DNA from: Gammaproteobacteria bacterium | GTDB taxonomy: Bacteria; Pseudomonadota; Gammaproteobacteria; Steroidobacterales; Woeseiaceae | Assembly: GCA_029861535.1 (NCBI GenBank) | Contig: JAOTZC010000028.1 | Location: 1-32,608 of the forward strand | Reading direction: 5' to 3' | DNA length: 32,608 nt | Shown: positions 1 through 8,151 of the stretch, in pieces | Layout: each line of letters begins with the position of its first letter | How positions within the stretch are numbered: position 1 is the first letter of the stretch | The notes under the pieces: model-generated | Database searches by the model: none | Seen by the model: only the letters and a program-made list of their open reading frames with translations | What the model was told of the DNA's origin: nothing | Translations under genes and position numbers: made by a program

Positions 1-1
1 A

Positions 2-682
2 CCAGATGACGATAATATAGGAAGCCTATTTAGTTCTAATGATGAGATTCGAATAGGCGCTGGCTGGTCAGGGGGAAATAGATTAGACGGCGTGGTGGAT
101 GATGTGCGTTTTTATGATCGGGCCTTAAGCGCTGCAGAAATATCAGGTCTTTACACCGCTGGCACGGGTGGCGGTGGTGGTGGCGGTGGTGGTAGCGGGA
201 CTTATCGTGATGAATTCAACGCAAAGAGCTACTCGGGCAGTGACGGCACGTTGACATGGTCGACCGATTGGCTGGAAATAGGCGAAAGCGACGGTGCCAC
301 CTCCGGCGATGAGCAGGTTAGAAGCGACAGCGGTTTTAATTACGTTTTGCGCGTTCGGGACAACGACAACGGCGGCGAAGGCGTGCAACGCGAAGCGGAC
401 TTGTCGGATTGTTCCGACGCCGACCTCACTTTCGACTATCGCCGCAAGAGCTTCGACAACAGCAACGACTATGTGACGGTCGATGTCTCCGCCAATGGCG
501 GCAGCTCCTGGACAGAATTAGATCGTCTGGCTGGCCCGGCCAACGAATCGACCTACCAGTCGGCAAGTTATGATATTAGTTCTGCAATGGCGGCCAACAC
601 ACGCATCCGGTTCCTGACGTCGTCGACCCTCGGCGGCAGCGACGAACTTTTTGTCGAAAACGTCGAAATATCCTGCTTATAG
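2..682 (+). CDS. Exported LamG / jelly-roll protein, C-terminal part (5' end outside window)
   Basis: The frame is open from base 2 with no stop, so the gene begins left of the window; about 226 residues are visible. The first part resembles the last strands of a concanavalin-A-like LamG (Laminin_G_3) domain, with the characteristic DDVRFYDRALSAAEI ending. A run of nine glycines (codons 167-193) links it to a second beta-rich domain of about 155 residues that starts YRDEFNAKSYSG and ends at a cysteine (VEISC). Both halves look like extracellular sugar-binding or adhesive modules. LamG-type domains are also common in MshQ-like pilus adhesins, so this may be the end of an adhesin serving the secretin operon that follows about 100 bases downstream. 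That link is inference. GTG at 92 could act as a start, but it lies inside the LamG fold and would truncate it. Confidence 0.75.
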   Translation, partial: PDDDNIGSLFSSNDEIRIGAGWSGGNRLDGVVDDVRFYDRALSAAEISGLYTAGTGGGGGGGGGSGTYRDEFNAKSYSGSDGTLTWSTDWLEIGESDGATSGDEQVRSDSGFNYVLRVRDNDNGGEGVQREADLSDCSDADLTFDYRRKSFDNSNDYVTVDVSANGGSSWTELDRLAGPANESTYQSASYDISSAMAANTRIRFLTSSTLGGSDELFVENVEISCL

Positions 683-730
683 CCAAATATTCAAATTCCC
701 AAGCAATTTCTAGGTTTTTCGTTGAAATAT

Positions 731-757
731 TAAAGATTTAGCCCGACCTGCCGCTTA
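731..757 (+). promoter_or_regulatory. Sigma-28 (FliA)-like promoter before the diguanylate cyclase operon
   Basis: TAAAGATT (731-738) is followed by an 11-base spacer and GCCGCTTA (750-757). The FliA consensus is TAAAGTTT-N11-GCCGATAA, so the -35 matches at 7 of 8 positions, the spacing is exact, and the -10 matches at 6 of 8. Transcription would start near 764. That leaves almost no leader for a TTG start at 778 but a normal leader for ATG 877. Confidence 0.45.
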
Positions 758-777
758 AGTAAGGGATAGCTATTACT

Positions 778-1950
778 TTGCGAGACGGGATCTTGACGAT
801 ATCGACGTACTTGGCCGATGTGTGGTCCGCGACCGATTTTGGCAATCCGGAACTCTCCGGATACGCCGAGGAGCGGATGCGCACGGATACCCGAATCGGC
901 GTGCAAACACTGGCGGGATTGTCGCTCGTCATGCAGCTCTGTATCGCACTGCTCGCGGTTTTCCAGGGACTGAGTTCGATCTACGTCTATACGGGCGGCT
1001 TGTTCGCGCTGCTCTCTTTGCACATCCTGATATCGGCATTCTTCGTTAAAGACGTCCGAGCCTTGCACACGCTCGGCATGGCGTTTTTGATTATCGGTGC
1101 GTTGACCATTACGGTGCTGGCGCATCGCTCGGGCGATTTGAATATCGGCATGATGGCGGCCGTCGTAATGCTCTTCGTCGCCGTTCCGCTTGTGCCCTGG
1201 GCGCTGCGCGAAGCGTCGGCCGTCGTCGGTCTCACTTACCTGCTCCTTACGCTGTCACTGCTCAGTGTGCCCGGACGCTTCGAGGCCGGATCGCTGCTGG
1301 TCCTGCAAACGCTGATCCTCGGCGCCGGTGTGATCGTTATCGTCGTGACCGGTAGAAACACATTCATTCGGAAACAGGATATCCGCGCGCGTTTCCAACT
1401 CGAGAATGCCCACAATGCCATGGAGCTTTTGTCCAGGCAGGATCACCTGACGGGCGCCTGGAATCGACGCTTTCTGGAAGACGAGTTTCCGAAGTTGGCG
1501 CGCCAGTGCCTGAAGCGGAAAGAGACAATGCAAGTCGCGATACTCGATATTGATGACTTCAAGGGAATCAACGATCAATTCGGTCACCAGGTCGGTGACG
1601 AGATCCTGATCAGCGTCGCGGCCACCTTTGTCCGCCATTTGGACGGTCGTGGCCGTCTGATCCGTCTCGGCGGTGACGAGTTCCAGATCATCTATTGCGG
1701 CGATGGCCTCGATGAGATTATCGACGCGGCGATCTCGGAGTTGCAACAAGGCACGATCGCGGCACGGCTTTCCGGCAAACATGCGGTAACACTGAGCGCG
1801 GGCATCTCCTGCACACAGCCAGGCGAGTTTGCCGATCTGGAGAAGCTGTACAAAAGTGCGGACAGCGCCCTGTATTCGGCCAAGCACGACCGCACTGTGG
1901 CACCAAAAGAGGCTGCTGTCCTGACACGCACTGGCACGTGGAAACTATGA
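778..1950 (+). CDS. Membrane-bound diguanylate cyclase (GGDEF)
   Basis: Makes c-di-GMP from two GTP at the inner membrane. The N-terminal half holds about five or six hydrophobic segments (residues 40-200). A short linker leads to a complete GGDEF domain (about 215-385) with the metal and substrate motif DIDDFKGINDQFGHQVGDE and an intact GGDEF at residues 298-302, so activity is expected. The position of the RxxD inhibitory site is occupied by DGRG, so product inhibition through the usual I-site is not expected. The start is uncertain. TTG 778 gives the longest frame, with AAGGGA at 761-766 as possible ribosome site. ATG 877 (GAGGAG at 868-873) fits the upstream sigma-28-like promoter better and still leaves all membrane segments, giving 357 residues. 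Its stop overlaps the ATG of the next gene (ATGA), so it leads the PilMNOPQ-like operon. Confidence 0.85.
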   Translation: MRDGILTISTYLADVWSATDFGNPELSGYAEERMRTDTRIGVQTLAGLSLVMQLCIALLAVFQGLSSIYVYTGGLFALLSLHILISAFFVKDVRALHTLGMAFLIIGALTITVLAHRSGDLNIGMMAAVVMLFVAVPLVPWALREASAVVGLTYLLLTLSLLSVPGRFEAGSLLVLQTLILGAGVIVIVVTGRNTFIRKQDIRARFQLENAHNAMELLSRQDHLTGAWNRRFLEDEFPKLARQCLKRKETMQVAILDIDDFKGINDQFGHQVGDEILISVAATFVRHLDGRGRLIRLGGDEFQIIYCGDGLDEIIDAAISELQQGTIAARLSGKHAVTLSAGISCTQPGEFADLEKLYKSADSALYSAKHDRTVAPKEAAVLTRTGTWKL

Positions 1951-3083
1951 GCGTCGTCGCTAAAGCCGCAGCACTGTTTCGGCCGCGTGCGTCGAGTGTC
2001 AAAATCGGTCCCATTGGAATCGATTTTTCGCTCGAAGCGATTCACCTCGTCCAACTCCAAGCCGCAGCGGGCAAAGCGCCCGTCGTTCGCGCCAGAACAT
2101 CATTGGCATTTGATTGCCCGCGTCGTGAAATCCTCGCGAACCCGCATCAGTTTCGATCGTTAGTCAAACGGGCGCTCGATGCTGGCCAGTTCCATGGCCG
2201 CAAAGCTGTCATCGCGATTCCTTCCGGCATGTTTCGAACGATCTCGATCAACTACCAGTCCGCACCAGGAAAAGACCAGCAAGCCGCCGCTATCGTCAGA
2301 GTCATGAAGGATAGGCTCGACGGCGAACTGTCGGACTATGTGCTCGATTATCTGCCGGTCAAAAGCCGTTCGAAGAACGACGAACGACTTGCACTTGTGG
2401 CAGTCAGTGAGCGCCAGCGGATTGTCGAATTCCTGGAGCTTGCGCGCAAAGCCCGTCTCGATGTGCAGGCACTTGAGATTGGTCCAGTCGCCATCAGCCG
2501 CTTGGTCGGCGCACTGTCCAAGGAGAGGGATTCGGAGAATGTTCTTGTCATCAATTCCGGACGACGCGCAAGTTTTCTGACGCTGATTTCGGGCAACGAT
2601 CTGCTGTTCGATCAGGAAGTCGCTTTCGGTGAAAACAGCCTGATTCAGCGGGTGGCCGAGACGCTCGACATGTCCGAGGAAATGGCGCGCGATCTCGTAC
2701 TCCGTACCGGCGTTCGGTCTGGAGGACGACCCGATCCTGTTGCCGACACGATTGAAGATGCAGGCCTCGTCGCCACGATGTCCGAGATTCTCAAGCCACA
2801 ATTCTTAAAGCTCGTGGAGGAAATCAAGCGCGTCTTCCTGTATGCCGCCGCGGAGACTCGGGGCGGAGCCGTCGCCCACGTGTACCTGCTCGGCAGCATT
2901 GCGCGCTGGCCGGGATCCGATGGCTTGTTGAGTTCGTTGATTGGCACCGAAGTCGCCAAGATTCCCGACCCACTCGCCCTGTTCTCCCCTGTTACCGGAG
3001 ACAGTGATACGGGCGACAATTCCGCACCCGAAATCGTCGTGGCCACGGGCGCCGCAATGCGAGGAATGCAGGATCATGCCTGA
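1947..3083 (+). CDS. PilM/GspL-like cytoplasmic actin-fold assembly protein
   Basis: About 378 residues. The N-terminus has the PilM-type nucleotide-binding strand (IGPIGIDFSLEAIHLVQLQ), and a later segment, VLVINSGRRASFLTLISGN, matches the second actin-like phosphate strand. In type IV pilus and type II secretion systems this protein sits on the cytoplasmic face, binds the PilN N-terminus and connects the envelope complex to the motor ATPase. ATG 1947 overlaps the stop of the cyclase gene; GTG 1938 in the same frame is a less likely start. It overlaps the next gene by 8 bases. No transmembrane segment is evident, which fits PilM or MshI rather than full-length GspL. The match is by fold-level pattern and gene order, not high identity. 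Confidence 0.75.
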   Translation: MSVVAKAAALFRPRASSVKIGPIGIDFSLEAIHLVQLQAAAGKAPVVRARTSLAFDCPRREILANPHQFRSLVKRALDAGQFHGRKAVIAIPSGMFRTISINYQSAPGKDQQAAAIVRVMKDRLDGELSDYVLDYLPVKSRSKNDERLALVAVSERQRIVEFLELARKARLDVQALEIGPVAISRLVGALSKERDSENVLVINSGRRASFLTLISGNDLLFDQEVAFGENSLIQRVAETLDMSEEMARDLVLRTGVRSGGRPDPVADTIEDAGLVATMSEILKPQFLKLVEEIKRVFLYAAAETRGGAVAHVYLLGSIARWPGSDGLLSSLIGTEVAKIPDPLALFSPVTGDSDTGDNSAPEIVVATGAAMRGMQDHA

Positions 3084-3732
3084 TATCGATCTGATTCCAC
3101 TTGACTACCGTAACTGGCTCAAGCAGCAAGCCGTCATGCGCAAGTACGTTATTGCGTTTGTGTTGCTGAACGCATTGATACTTGCTGCGGGCGTGCTGCT
3201 CGCGAATACGGCGCAACAAGCACAGGCGAAAGTAGTGCAGCTGCGATCCGATAATGCGATCACGCAACAGCAGCAGGCTCAAATCGAGCAACTCAAGGAT
3301 CAGCAGACGGAGCTCGAGCGCCGCTGGTCGCTGCTACGCGGATTGCGAGCCGGTGCCGCAGTTGATGACATCTTTTCGCTCATCGATCGATCGATCATTG
3401 GTGGTGACCTTTGGTTCCTCGACTGGAGCTTTCGTCGCGCCGGCGTCATCGTCGATGGGCAGCAGCGCGGTATAGAGACTGGCTACTTTATCATCGTAGA
3501 AGATCAGGACGACCCGCTGGCCGATTTGGATCTGGTCGTCGAGACACATATGACCATTCACGGTCAGGCCAAAGACCACCAGGCATTGTCGAAATTCGTC
3601 CGCGCCCTTTTTGAACAGCGCGACATCAAGGACGTCAACGTGCAGAAGACGTCGCAAACAGATTTCGCAAATGGCCGGGTTGTAGACTTCAATCTGACGG
3701 TCGTGCTGAACAGTGCCATTCGGAAAACGTGA
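3076..3732 (+). CDS. PilN-like inner-membrane assembly protein
   Basis: 218 residues. It begins MPDIDLIPLDYR, close to the conserved INLLPYR-type PilN motif that docks onto PilM. One membrane helix follows (about residues 24-45), then a coiled-coil stretch rich in Q, E and R (about 50-90) and a periplasmic domain. This is the PilN/GspL C-terminal topology. The start at ATG 3076 is set by the motif and by overlap with the end of the PilM-like gene; a longer frame from 2941 would lie inside that gene. Its stop shares one base with the next ATG (TGATG), suggesting translational coupling. It would pair with the PilO-like product below. Confidence 0.75.
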   Translation: MPDIDLIPLDYRNWLKQQAVMRKYVIAFVLLNALILAAGVLLANTAQQAQAKVVQLRSDNAITQQQQAQIEQLKDQQTELERRWSLLRGLRAGAAVDDIFSLIDRSIIGGDLWFLDWSFRRAGVIVDGQQRGIETGYFIIVEDQDDPLADLDLVVETHMTIHGQAKDHQALSKFVRALFEQRDIKDVNVQKTSQTDFANGRVVDFNLTVVLNSAIRKT

Positions 3733-4289
3733 TGCAGGACATCTTCGAAAAAATAGGATTGCGTGAGTTACGGTTGCTGCTGCTCGGTGTCGGCGCGGTC
3801 ATCACGGTCGCGACCATTGTCAGCATCGTGGTACCCAAGGCGAAAGCGCTGCGCGCGGCGAATAGCGAAGTCAGCGTTCTCGAACAAGCGGCGCAGGATA
3901 GTGCCGAGCTTGACCGCTACTTGCAGGAACAGCACGCCAGCATAGAGGAATTGAAAGTTCGACTATATGGCGACATGGCGAACCTGCCGATCAGGCAGGT
4001 TGAGGCCTACATCATTGGCCGCTTGCAGCGTGTTTCCTGGAACAACAATGTAGAACTCGTCAGTGTCCAACCGGCAACAGGTGATCGCGTTCAGATCTTC
4101 CAGGAAATGCTCTTTAACGTTGAGCTCAAGGGTCAGTATGGTGATCTGTATCGATGGCTCTGGGAGGCGCGTGACGATCTCGGCTATGTCGTCGTCAAAG
4201 AATACGCTCTTAAACGATACGACAATGAAGACGAGTATCCGCAGCTACTGGCAAACCTGAGCCTGGCTTCCTACAGGGCAACAGAGTGA
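3732..4289 (+). CDS. PilO/GspM-like inner-membrane assembly protein
   Basis: 185 residues. A short cytoplasmic tail is followed by one membrane helix (about residues 16-36), a coiled coil (about 40-85) and a small ferredoxin-like periplasmic domain ending YPQLLANLSLASYR. Length and topology fit PilO, MshJ and GspM, which heterodimerise with PilN-type proteins. GTG 3729 in the same frame is an alternative start. It overlaps the next gene by four bases (GTGA). Sequence identity to named families is low, so the name rests on topology and on the conserved M-N-O-P-Q order. Confidence 0.7.
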   Translation: MQDIFEKIGLRELRLLLLGVGAVITVATIVSIVVPKAKALRAANSEVSVLEQAAQDSAELDRYLQEQHASIEELKVRLYGDMANLPIRQVEAYIIGRLQRVSWNNNVELVSVQPATGDRVQIFQEMLFNVELKGQYGDLYRWLWEARDDLGYVVVKEYALKRYDNEDEYPQLLANLSLASYRATE

Positions 4290-4645
4290 ATAGGCAGATG
4301 CATATTATTGCGGCATTGGCGCTTGCCAACCTTAGCAGCGGCGTTCACGCGACGGAGCCGACGCGGCTCGCGCACAACCCGTTCACTCGCCCCTCATCCG
4401 AGGTCACTAGGGACGTCAGCCCGACGCCTCGCGCCGACGGATCAACGCCGGAGCTCGACTTGAGGGCGACGTTAGTTGCTTATAAGGACAGGCTGGCCAA
4501 TGTCGGTGGCCGCATTTTGCGGCCCGGCGATGAAGTACATGGCTATACATTGCTGCAGGTATTTGAAGATCGGGCAGTTTTCTCGATAGAAAGCAGGCAG
4601 CTAACGATCTATGTGAAGCCGGAGCCGGAAGAAGGCGATGAATAG
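4286..4645 (+). CDS. PilP/GspC-like (MshK-like) periplasmic link protein
   Basis: 119 residues from a GTG start, with a Sec signal peptide cleaved after VHA near residue 22. The mature part begins with a proline-rich NPFTRPS region and then folds as a small beta domain (LDLRATLVAYKDRLANVGG, then GDEVHGYTLLQVF). This is the homology-region pattern of PilP, GspC and MshK, whose domain contacts the secretin N0 domain. The counterpart in the msh operon at 24226-24552 has the same plan. It overlaps the secretin start by 8 bases. Role in linking the PilN/PilO ring to the secretin is inferred from family and position. Confidence 0.7.
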   Translation: MNRQMHIIAALALANLSSGVHATEPTRLAHNPFTRPSSEVTRDVSPTPRADGSTPELDLRATLVAYKDRLANVGGRILRPGDEVHGYTLLQVFEDRAVFSIESRQLTIYVKPEPEEGDE

Positions 4646-6017
4646 CGTGTCAAAGATCACCCAGAATCGATTCGCTCGACTGTGGGTCATTGTCTACATG
4701 GCATGCGCTTTGTCAGCCAATGCCGAAGAAGTTCAACATCGCATTAGCATGACAATGAAAGATGCGGATCTGGCTGATGTCATGGAGATGATTTCACGTG
4801 AACAACGCGTTAACGTTTTCGTATCGACAAACAGCAGCGAGACAGTCTCATTCAGTCTCTATGATATGTCCTTACCCGATGCGATTCGTGCAATCGCAAA
4901 TGCGGCCGGGCTCGCTGTCGAGCAGTATGACGGCAACTACTATATCGTCGAACGGGATGAGGCCGGCAAGTACGCGCCTGACGCTTTGACGCGCGTCAGG
5001 GGCTTCGAGCTGCAATATATCGCCGTCGAAGAAATGCAATCCTTACTGGAACCGTACCTGTCAGAGTATGGCGAGATTACTGTTTTCACTGATCGCAACA
5101 TTTTTCTTGTTGAAGACACGCCTGAGTTCCTGCGGCGACTTGCTGTGATAGTGGCAGAAATCGATCAAGCGCCGACGCAAATACTGATCGAGGCGAAGAT
5201 CCTGGAAATTACTTTGACCGACGAAGATTCCTATGGACTCGACTGGATCAAATTTTTCGACAGCAATGGCGGTAGTGGTGACTTCGGTACACAGGGCCTG
5301 AGCGATCCGACAAGCCCAGGCTTGTTTTTCGATTACGCAACTCCCGACGTCGCCGCAACCTTGAACGCGCTAAGCGCGCAAGGTCGGGTCCGTACGCTGT
5401 CGACGCCTAAGCTGCTCGCCGTCGAAGGCCAGGAATCTTCTGTAATTATTGGAGATCGCCGCGGTTACTCGGTAACAACGACGATCAACCAGGTTACCAG
5501 CGAGACCGTCGAGTTTCTCGAATCGGGCGTGATTCTTCGCGTTACTCCGACTGTCGATGAGAATGGCCAGGTTATGATGGAAATTAATCCGGAAGTCAGT
5601 ACTGGAGTCATTGATCCGACAACTGGGATTCCGTCGCAAGCGACGACCGAAGTCAAAACCAAAATGATAGTGCCGGACGGCAAGACGGTATTCGTCGGTG
5701 GCCTGATCAAACGTCGTGTGGATGAAAGTAAGCAAGGTATTCCGGTAATTGGCCGCATTCCAGTCATTGGTCGCCTGTTTTCGAATCGGCAGAAATCAAA
5801 TACCGATACTGAGACGATCGTGCTAATCACACCAACCGTTGTCACAACAGCGGTGCAAACGATCGACGGACGTTCTATCGACAAGATCGAACAGCTCGAA
5901 CGGAGTCAGGACGATAAGGCAGAACGCTTAGACGATGAGATGGAGAGGTTCTTTGGCGATAGGCCTATGACCGACAACAATGACGCCGAAAGGCTGGCGG
6001 ACAAAACAGACGACTAG
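4638..6017 (+). CDS. Secretin (GspD/PilQ/MshL-like), second secretin of the window
   Basis: 459 residues forming an outer-membrane pore for pilus fibres or type II secretion. A Sec signal peptide ends at about SANA/EE (residue 29). An N0/STN-type domain follows (about 35-105), then one N1-type domain (about 120-180) and the secretin beta-barrel domain (about 185-400), which contains VPDGKTVFVGGLIKRR and GRIPVIGRLFSNR, the secretin family signature. The C-terminal 60 residues are highly charged and rich in D, E and R, without an obvious S-domain. There is no lipobox, unlike MshL at 22502-24229, so targeting may differ. It is short for a GspD (usually over 600) and has fewer N-domains. It is the last gene of the cyclase-PilMNOP-like operon. 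Confidence 0.9.
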   Translation: MNSVSKITQNRFARLWVIVYMACALSANAEEVQHRISMTMKDADLADVMEMISREQRVNVFVSTNSSETVSFSLYDMSLPDAIRAIANAAGLAVEQYDGNYYIVERDEAGKYAPDALTRVRGFELQYIAVEEMQSLLEPYLSEYGEITVFTDRNIFLVEDTPEFLRRLAVIVAEIDQAPTQILIEAKILEITLTDEDSYGLDWIKFFDSNGGSGDFGTQGLSDPTSPGLFFDYATPDVAATLNALSAQGRVRTLSTPKLLAVEGQESSVIIGDRRGYSVTTTINQVTSETVEFLESGVILRVTPTVDENGQVMMEINPEVSTGVIDPTTGIPSQATTEVKTKMIVPDGKTVFVGGLIKRRVDESKQGIPVIGRIPVIGRLFSNRQKSNTDTETIVLITPTVVTTAVQTIDGRSIDKIEQLERSQDDKAERLDDEMERFFGDRPMTDNNDAERLADKTDD

Positions 6018-6069
6018 CTACGCCGACCCAATCGACGCCGAACGATCGCGATATTCGGCTACAATCGAT

Positions 6070-6084
6070 TGATAAGAATCATCA
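6070..6084. promoter_or_regulatory. Fur-box-like palindrome
   Basis: TGATAAGAATCATCA matches the 7-1-7 Fur motif TGATAATnATTATCA at 12 of 14 positions. It lies within a larger inverted repeat (ATTGAT 6068-6073 / ATCAAT 6081-6086), 42 bases before the proposed start of the outer-membrane protein gene. It is AT-rich against GC-richer surroundings. Iron control is inferred from the motif only. Confidence 0.35.
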
Positions 6085-6125
6085 ATAACAAAGCGGCTGA
6101 ATGCCGCCGAAACAAGGGGATGCCA

Positions 6126-6836
6126 ATGATTTCGCGCCTGGTCCCGTCGGGTCCAGCAAAGACAGTCCTATTGGCACTTTGCGCCGCAAGCGCTAGTACG
6201 CACGCGCAAGAATTCACGTTTTACGGCGCTATCACCAGCGATTATGTGTACCGAGGCGTATCGAACAGTGACGATCACGGTGCGCTTCAGCTGGGCATAG
6301 ATGTAAATACCGATAGCGGTTTGTACGGTGGCGTTTGGGCATCGACGACCGATATCACCAACGGTAATCGGAACCGATCGCGCGAAGTCGACTATTACCT
6401 CGGGTATGTACACTATTTTGACAACGACTGGAGCGCCTCGCTGTCGATCAATCGATATTCCTACCCCGGCAGCGATGGAAATGTTGATTACGACTACACC
6501 GAATTGACGGCCATTATCGGTATTCATGAGCGCCTATGGTTCGAGGTCGACTACACGGATTCAGTATTCGGGCACGACCAACCCGCCTACAATCTAGCGG
6601 CATTGGCAAGTTGGCCACTAACGGCGTCGCTTACGCTGACAGCCGGCGTCGGTCACTTCGATGTGTCCGAAATTGCGGACAATGCATATTCGTACTGGCA
6701 AATCGGAGTATCCCGACCGCTAGCTTGGACCACCGTCGATTTTCGCTATCACGACACCAATAATGTGCCGGCGCAGATCAGCCTGTCCGAGCTGGCCGAT
6801 CCACGCATCGCGCTGACAATCAGCGCCGCATTCTAA
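6126..6836 (+). CDS. TIGR02001/Gcw_chp-family outer-membrane protein
   Basis: 236 residues. A Sec signal peptide ends THA/QEF. The mature protein opens with FYGAITSDYVYRGVSNSDDHGALQLG, the hallmark of the TIGR02001 (Gcw_chp, PF09694) family, followed by alternating aromatic-rich beta strands (SGLYGGVWAST, VDYYLGYVHYF) and a C-terminal phenylalanine (ISAAF) typical of outer-membrane barrels. The family's function is not established. ATG 6126 is chosen because AAGGGGA (6114-6120) is at good distance; upstream in-frame ATG 6120 and TTG 6069 are less likely. A Fur-like palindrome precedes it, suggesting possible iron control. It converges with the protease gene on the other strand, with only 27 bases between. 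Confidence 0.8.
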   Translation: MISRLVPSGPAKTVLLALCAASASTHAQEFTFYGAITSDYVYRGVSNSDDHGALQLGIDVNTDSGLYGGVWASTTDITNGNRNRSREVDYYLGYVHYFDNDWSASLSINRYSYPGSDGNVDYDYTELTAIIGIHERLWFEVDYTDSVFGHDQPAYNLAALASWPLTASLTLTAGVGHFDVSEIADNAYSYWQIGVSRPLAWTTVDFRYHDTNNVPAQISLSELADPRIALTISAAF

Positions 6837-6863
6837 TCCGCCGACTCAATGCGACAAAACTGG

Positions 6864-8144
6864 CTAGTTAGTTAACTGGCACGCAGACGCGACACCGGTT
6901 TCAGCCAGGGCGCGACATGCGTTGATCACTTCACCGCTCCCACCGTTGCCGATTTGGGACTTTCGCAAGATATCGGCAATCGACGCGCCATCGAGGTCTG
7001 GTACCCGTTCGAGCAACAACGCAATAACACCACTCGCGTTGGCGGCGGCGAGTGAACTGCCGGAACGAAAGTCATATCCATCGTCGGGAAGCGCAACCAT
7101 GATGTGCTCACCCGGCGCGAGAATCGTGCCAGCCGGCGCGATCGCGACTGCCGTTGATTCGTTCGAGCTTGCGGCGGCACTGACCGCAAGCACGCCAGCA
7201 TAACCGGCCGGATAAGCATGCTCGGCGTCCACCGATAATGGCCGTGCAGCGACAATGACCGTACCATTCTGCAGCGCTTTTTCTATCAATTTGCCAACTA
7301 AAGGATCCCGAGGACCAGCAATACTTAAGTTGATCAGGTCAGGAGGCGATTGGATCAGGAAGTCTAGTGCTTTCGCGAGCGTAAAGCTGTTGCACCGCGC
7401 TGTCTCGGTGTCGTCGAAGCTCCAGCAAGCGCGCAGCGCCACCAGTTCTGCTGCGGGCGCAACGCCGACAATGCCCTTGTCATTATTCGGATTTGCGACG
7501 ATTAGACTGACAACAGCCGTTCCATGGGCGGCCGACATCGGTCCGCGACCCGTCGGAACGAAGTCATGCGACTGAATTCGACTACCGAGAAAATCTTCAT
7601 GTTGCAGATCGACGCTACTATCGATGACTGCGATTTTCACGCCACTGCCGTCCGCAAACTGGTGGGCTTCCGACACGTTCATTGACTCGAGGCCGTATTG
7701 AAATCCTGCATACGCGTCGTTATACCGCTCTGTTGGCAGCACCATGCTCTGGTAATCGTACATTTCTTGCGCGGAATCCACGCGTGGATCATCGTTGAGT
7801 TCTTGCAATAGCGATTTCAGCGATTCCGTTTTTCGCGGTTCGTAGACAACGCAATACACGTTCAGCGATTCGATCGGCCAATCATCGACCGGCGTCATTT
7901 CATATTCGTGCGCGAGGGCCTTTGCGTCTTTCCTAACGATGGCCGAAATGCGATAACGTGTGCGATACCGGTAAGACCGCCCAGGAATAGGGCTATTGGC
8001 CGAATTGCCGTCCGATGCTCCGTGAAACGTCACTAGAATTCGCAAGCTTTGCTCGTCCGCGGATTCTTTGGCGACGATGGGCACATTGACCAAAAACAAA
8101 ACGGCTAATGCCAGCACGCTTGCATAGACAAACCTGTGTTTCAT
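6864..8144 (-). CDS. Exported S8 subtilase-like protein, oxyanion-hole Asn missing
   Basis: 426 residues with a signal peptide (about 1-25, cleavage after IVA), a propeptide-like region (about 30-145) and an S8 domain (about 150-400). The triad is visible: Asp175 (IAVIDSSVDL), His207 (AAHGTAV) and Ser364 (SGSSLAAANASG). Two deviations stand out. The canonical AAGN segment that supplies the oxyanion-hole asparagine reads AARP (299-302), and GTSMAAP is GSSLAAA. The protease may therefore be weak or act as a binding protein. ATG 8144 is chosen for the signal peptide; the frame runs back to 8342 inside the anti-sigma gene. Third gene of the sigma/anti-sigma/protease unit, 7 bases after the anti-sigma stop, so probably co-transcribed. 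Substrate unknown. Confidence 0.85.
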   Translation of the reverse strand: MKHRFVYASVLALAVLFLVNVPIVAKESADEQSLRILVTFHGASDGNSANSPIPGRSYRYRTRYRISAIVRKDAKALAHEYEMTPVDDWPIESLNVYCVVYEPRKTESLKSLLQELNDDPRVDSAQEMYDYQSMVLPTERYNDAYAGFQYGLESMNVSEAHQFADGSGVKIAVIDSSVDLQHEDFLGSRIQSHDFVPTGRGPMSAAHGTAVVSLIVANPNNDKGIVGVAPAAELVALRACWSFDDTETARCNSFTLAKALDFLIQSPPDLINLSIAGPRDPLVGKLIEKALQNGTVIVAARPLSVDAEHAYPAGYAGVLAVSAAASSNESTAVAIAPAGTILAPGEHIMVALPDDGYDFRSGSSLAAANASGVIALLLERVPDLDGASIADILRKSQIGNGGSGEVINACRALAETGVASACQLTN

Positions 8145-8151
8145 GACGATC

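Noticed and set aside
1639..1668. RxxD inhibitory site in the cyclase
   Set aside because: Residues at the expected place before GGDEF read DGRG, not RxxD.
1255..1887. Long minus-strand open frame opposite the diguanylate cyclase gene
   Set aside because: It lies fully inside the GGDEF gene and shows no domain, signal or ribosome site.
2160..2801. 213-codon minus-strand frame opposite the PilM-like gene
   Set aside because: Shadow of a well-supported gene, with low-complexity composition and no recognisable motif.
6037..6059. GCCGAA/TTCGGC stem after the second secretin as a terminator
   Set aside because: Six-bp stem with a long loop and no T-run.
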